Assembly: GCA_963715635.1 (NCBI GenBank)
Contig: OY970261.1
Coordinates: 682,001 to 746,000 of the forward strand
Direction of reading: 5' to 3'
Origin: JAPKZH01 sp963715635
GTDB lineage: Bacteria > Acidobacteriota > Aminicenantia > Aminicenantales > UBA4085
Length of the DNA stretch: 64,000 nucleotides
Below are positions 62,799 to 64,000 of this stretch, in pieces. The notes under the pieces were generated by a model, which saw nothing but the letters and a program-made list of their open reading frames with translations, had not been told where the DNA came from and searched no databases. The stretch's first letter is position 1, and each line of letters opens with the position of its first letter. A program made the position numbers and the translations under genes.

Positions 62799-63839
62799 AT
62801 GAATATCCGCGAACAGCTTGAAGATATCGAAGCGAAGATCCTTTCTCCAAAAGCCTGCCTGAGCCGCAATTCCAAGGGGCGCCTGCGCGAAGAAGCGCCG
62901 CATTCTTTCCGGACGGCGTTCCAGCGGGACCGCGACCGGATTCTCCACTCCAAATCGTTTCGCCGCCTGAAACATAAAACCCAGGTCTTTCTAGCCCCTT
63001 TCGGCGACCATTATCGGACACGGCTGACGCACACCTTGGAAGTGTCTCAGATCGCCCGGACGATTGCCAAGGCCTTGCGTCTAAACGAGGACCTGACCGA
63101 GGCCATCGCCCTCGGCCACGACCTTGGCCATACGCCCTTCGGCCATTCGGGCGAAGAAACCCTGGCCAGGCTGCTCCCGGGGGGATTCAGCCATTATGAG
63201 CAGAGCCTGCGCGTCGTGGACAAGCTGGAATATGAGGGCAAGGGGCTCAACCTCACGTTCGAGGTGCGGGACGGCATATCCAAGCATTCCAAGGGCCGCG
63301 GAAAAATTTTTGATAAAAAAAAGGAAGACCTACCGTCAACCTTGGAGGGACAGGTCGTGCGGGCTTCGGATGTGATCGCCTATGTCAATCATGATATCGA
63401 TGATGCCCTGCGGGCGGGAATTATCAAGGAAGCCGATATTCCCAAACAGCTTGTCAGCGTGCTGGGCAAGTGGCATGCCTCCCGGATCGATAAGATGGTC
63501 GTGGATGTCATCGAGGCCAGCCTCAAGTCGAACCTGGACAAGATCGCCATGAGCGATGAGATCATGAAAGCCGTCATTGAGCTCCGGGATTTTCTTTACG
63601 AGCGTGTCTATTTCAATCCTTCGGCCCGCGAGGAGCTGCGGAAGACGGAAAAAATCCTGGCCGACCTCTACGAATACCTCTGCAAACACCCCGAAGGCTA
63701 TATCAAGAGCTATCCTCAGGGGGATCCATTGGAAAAGCGGGTCGTCGATTTTATCTCAGGCATGACCGACTGGTACGCTCTTTCCTTATTCGAAAAACTC
63801 TTCATGCCCCATGCCTGGGAGGAAGTAGAACGTTCTTAG
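62799..63839 (+). CDS. dGTPase-like HD-domain triphosphohydrolase
   Basis: 346 residues. SFRRLKHKTQVFLAPFGDHYRTRLTHTLEV and GHDLGHTPFGH (HD metal site; separate segments) mark the deoxyguanosinetriphosphate triphosphohydrolase-like family, which removes triphosphate from dNTPs and may control pool size. QVVRASDVIAYVNHDIDDAL holds a further metal ligand. GAGG lies before the ATG. Confidence 0.93.
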   Translation: MNIREQLEDIEAKILSPKACLSRNSKGRLREEAPHSFRTAFQRDRDRILHSKSFRRLKHKTQVFLAPFGDHYRTRLTHTLEVSQIARTIAKALRLNEDLTEAIALGHDLGHTPFGHSGEETLARLLPGGFSHYEQSLRVVDKLEYEGKGLNLTFEVRDGISKHSKGRGKIFDKKKEDLPSTLEGQVVRASDVIAYVNHDIDDALRAGIIKEADIPKQLVSVLGKWHASRIDKMVVDVIEASLKSNLDKIAMSDEIMKAVIELRDFLYERVYFNPSAREELRKTEKILADLYEYLCKHPEGYIKSYPQGDPLEKRVVDFISGMTDWYALSLFEKLFMPHAWEEVERS

Positions 63840-63880
63840 GATAAGAATGGGGTCAGGGCGAAGCTAGATTTGGGAGAAAA

Positions 63881-64000
63881 ATGATGGGCAAAAGGTCATT
63901 GACGTGTTTAATTTTTAAGGCATTCATGCTGTCGGTTTCGCTATCGTTCATATTTTTATCCGGGCAAGCGCTATTTGCCCAATCGTCCGTCAAAATCTGG
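63881..64000 (+). CDS. Start of an exported protein (cut by the window end)
   Basis: 40 residues with a clear signal peptide (MMGKRSLTCL, hydrophobic core to about 30, ALFAQS cleavage). GGGAG lies before the ATG. Function cannot be judged. A GGGGTCAG string lies between the dGTPase gene and this start. Confidence 0.65.
   Translation, partial: MMGKRSLTCLIFKAFMLSVSLSFIFLSGQALFAQSSVKIW

Overview
The window reads as chromosomal DNA of a Gram-negative, protein- and glycan-degrading bacterium. The gene mix (S46 peptidase, tricorn-type protease, DUF2961, GH109, DUF6599, a CarboxypepD_reg/TonB receptor, zinc-ribbon Ser/Thr kinases, IorAB with ADP-forming acyl-CoA synthetase, large multihaem cytochromes) resembles Candidatus Aminicenantes and other Acidobacteriota-like lineages. 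This placement is an inference from gene content, not a phylogenetic result. No rRNA, tRNA or CRISPR array was found.

Layout. 1-7 kb: secreted peptidases and sugar-active proteins. 7-12.4 kb: housekeeping RNA and DNA genes (queA; an operon yebC-ruvC-ruvA-ruvB; mnmA). 12.4-22.6 kb: a 10.2-kb accessory island between the 3' ends of mnmA and a YeiH-family exporter, flanked by a perfect 62-bp direct repeat that covers both gene ends. The island holds two paralogous zinc-ribbon Ser/Thr kinases (the second broken by an in-frame TAA), a TonB-dependent receptor and a DUF4143 ATPase with a probable leaderless promoter. No recombinase is visible. 23.8-27.5 kb: a copper cassette (CsoR, CopA, a 30-residue membrane peptide, a Met/Cys-rich YHS protein). 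27.5-29.2 kb: a TPP riboswitch with terminator in front of thiM-thiE.

29.9-44.5 kb is a respiratory block on the minus strand: cytochrome b, two 11-haem cytochromes, a cytochrome c554-like tetrahaem protein, a 9-haem cytochrome, cytochrome b/b6, a Rieske protein, an 18-haem NapC-like cytochrome, and the ResB/CcsA haem-attachment system. I count 53 c-type haem motifs, three with enlarged CX3CH or CX4CH spacing. A two-component system follows; its histidine kinase carries its own CXXCH in the extracytoplasmic sensor region, so it could sense redox state or a gas through haem. An Rrf2 regulator lies beyond it. I read the block as a quinol-oxidising bc-type complex feeding a periplasmic multihaem wire, made from at least two promoters.

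46.9-51.5 kb is an amino-acid fermentation operon (iorA without its ferredoxin domain, iorB, a fused ADP-forming acyl-CoA synthetase). 51.5-57.5 kb is a run of secreted or poorly characterised proteins (DUF6599, DUF362, FmdB, two probable secreted carbohydrate-related proteins). 57.8-64 kb holds a QueG-like iron-sulphur protein, a radical SAM gene split by an in-frame TAG, YggS, a 3-hydroxyacyl-CoA dehydrogenase, a dGTPase-like HD protein and the start of another exported protein.

Two repeat families are scattered through the window. One is a 100-101 bp palindromic unit in arrays at 26.5 and 46.4 kb, with an inverted single copy at 61.2 kb and a decayed one at 60.4 kb. The other is a set of long hairpins or inverted repeats, two of which end in GGGGTCAAA (53.5 and 61.1 kb) and one in a different sequence (8.1 kb).
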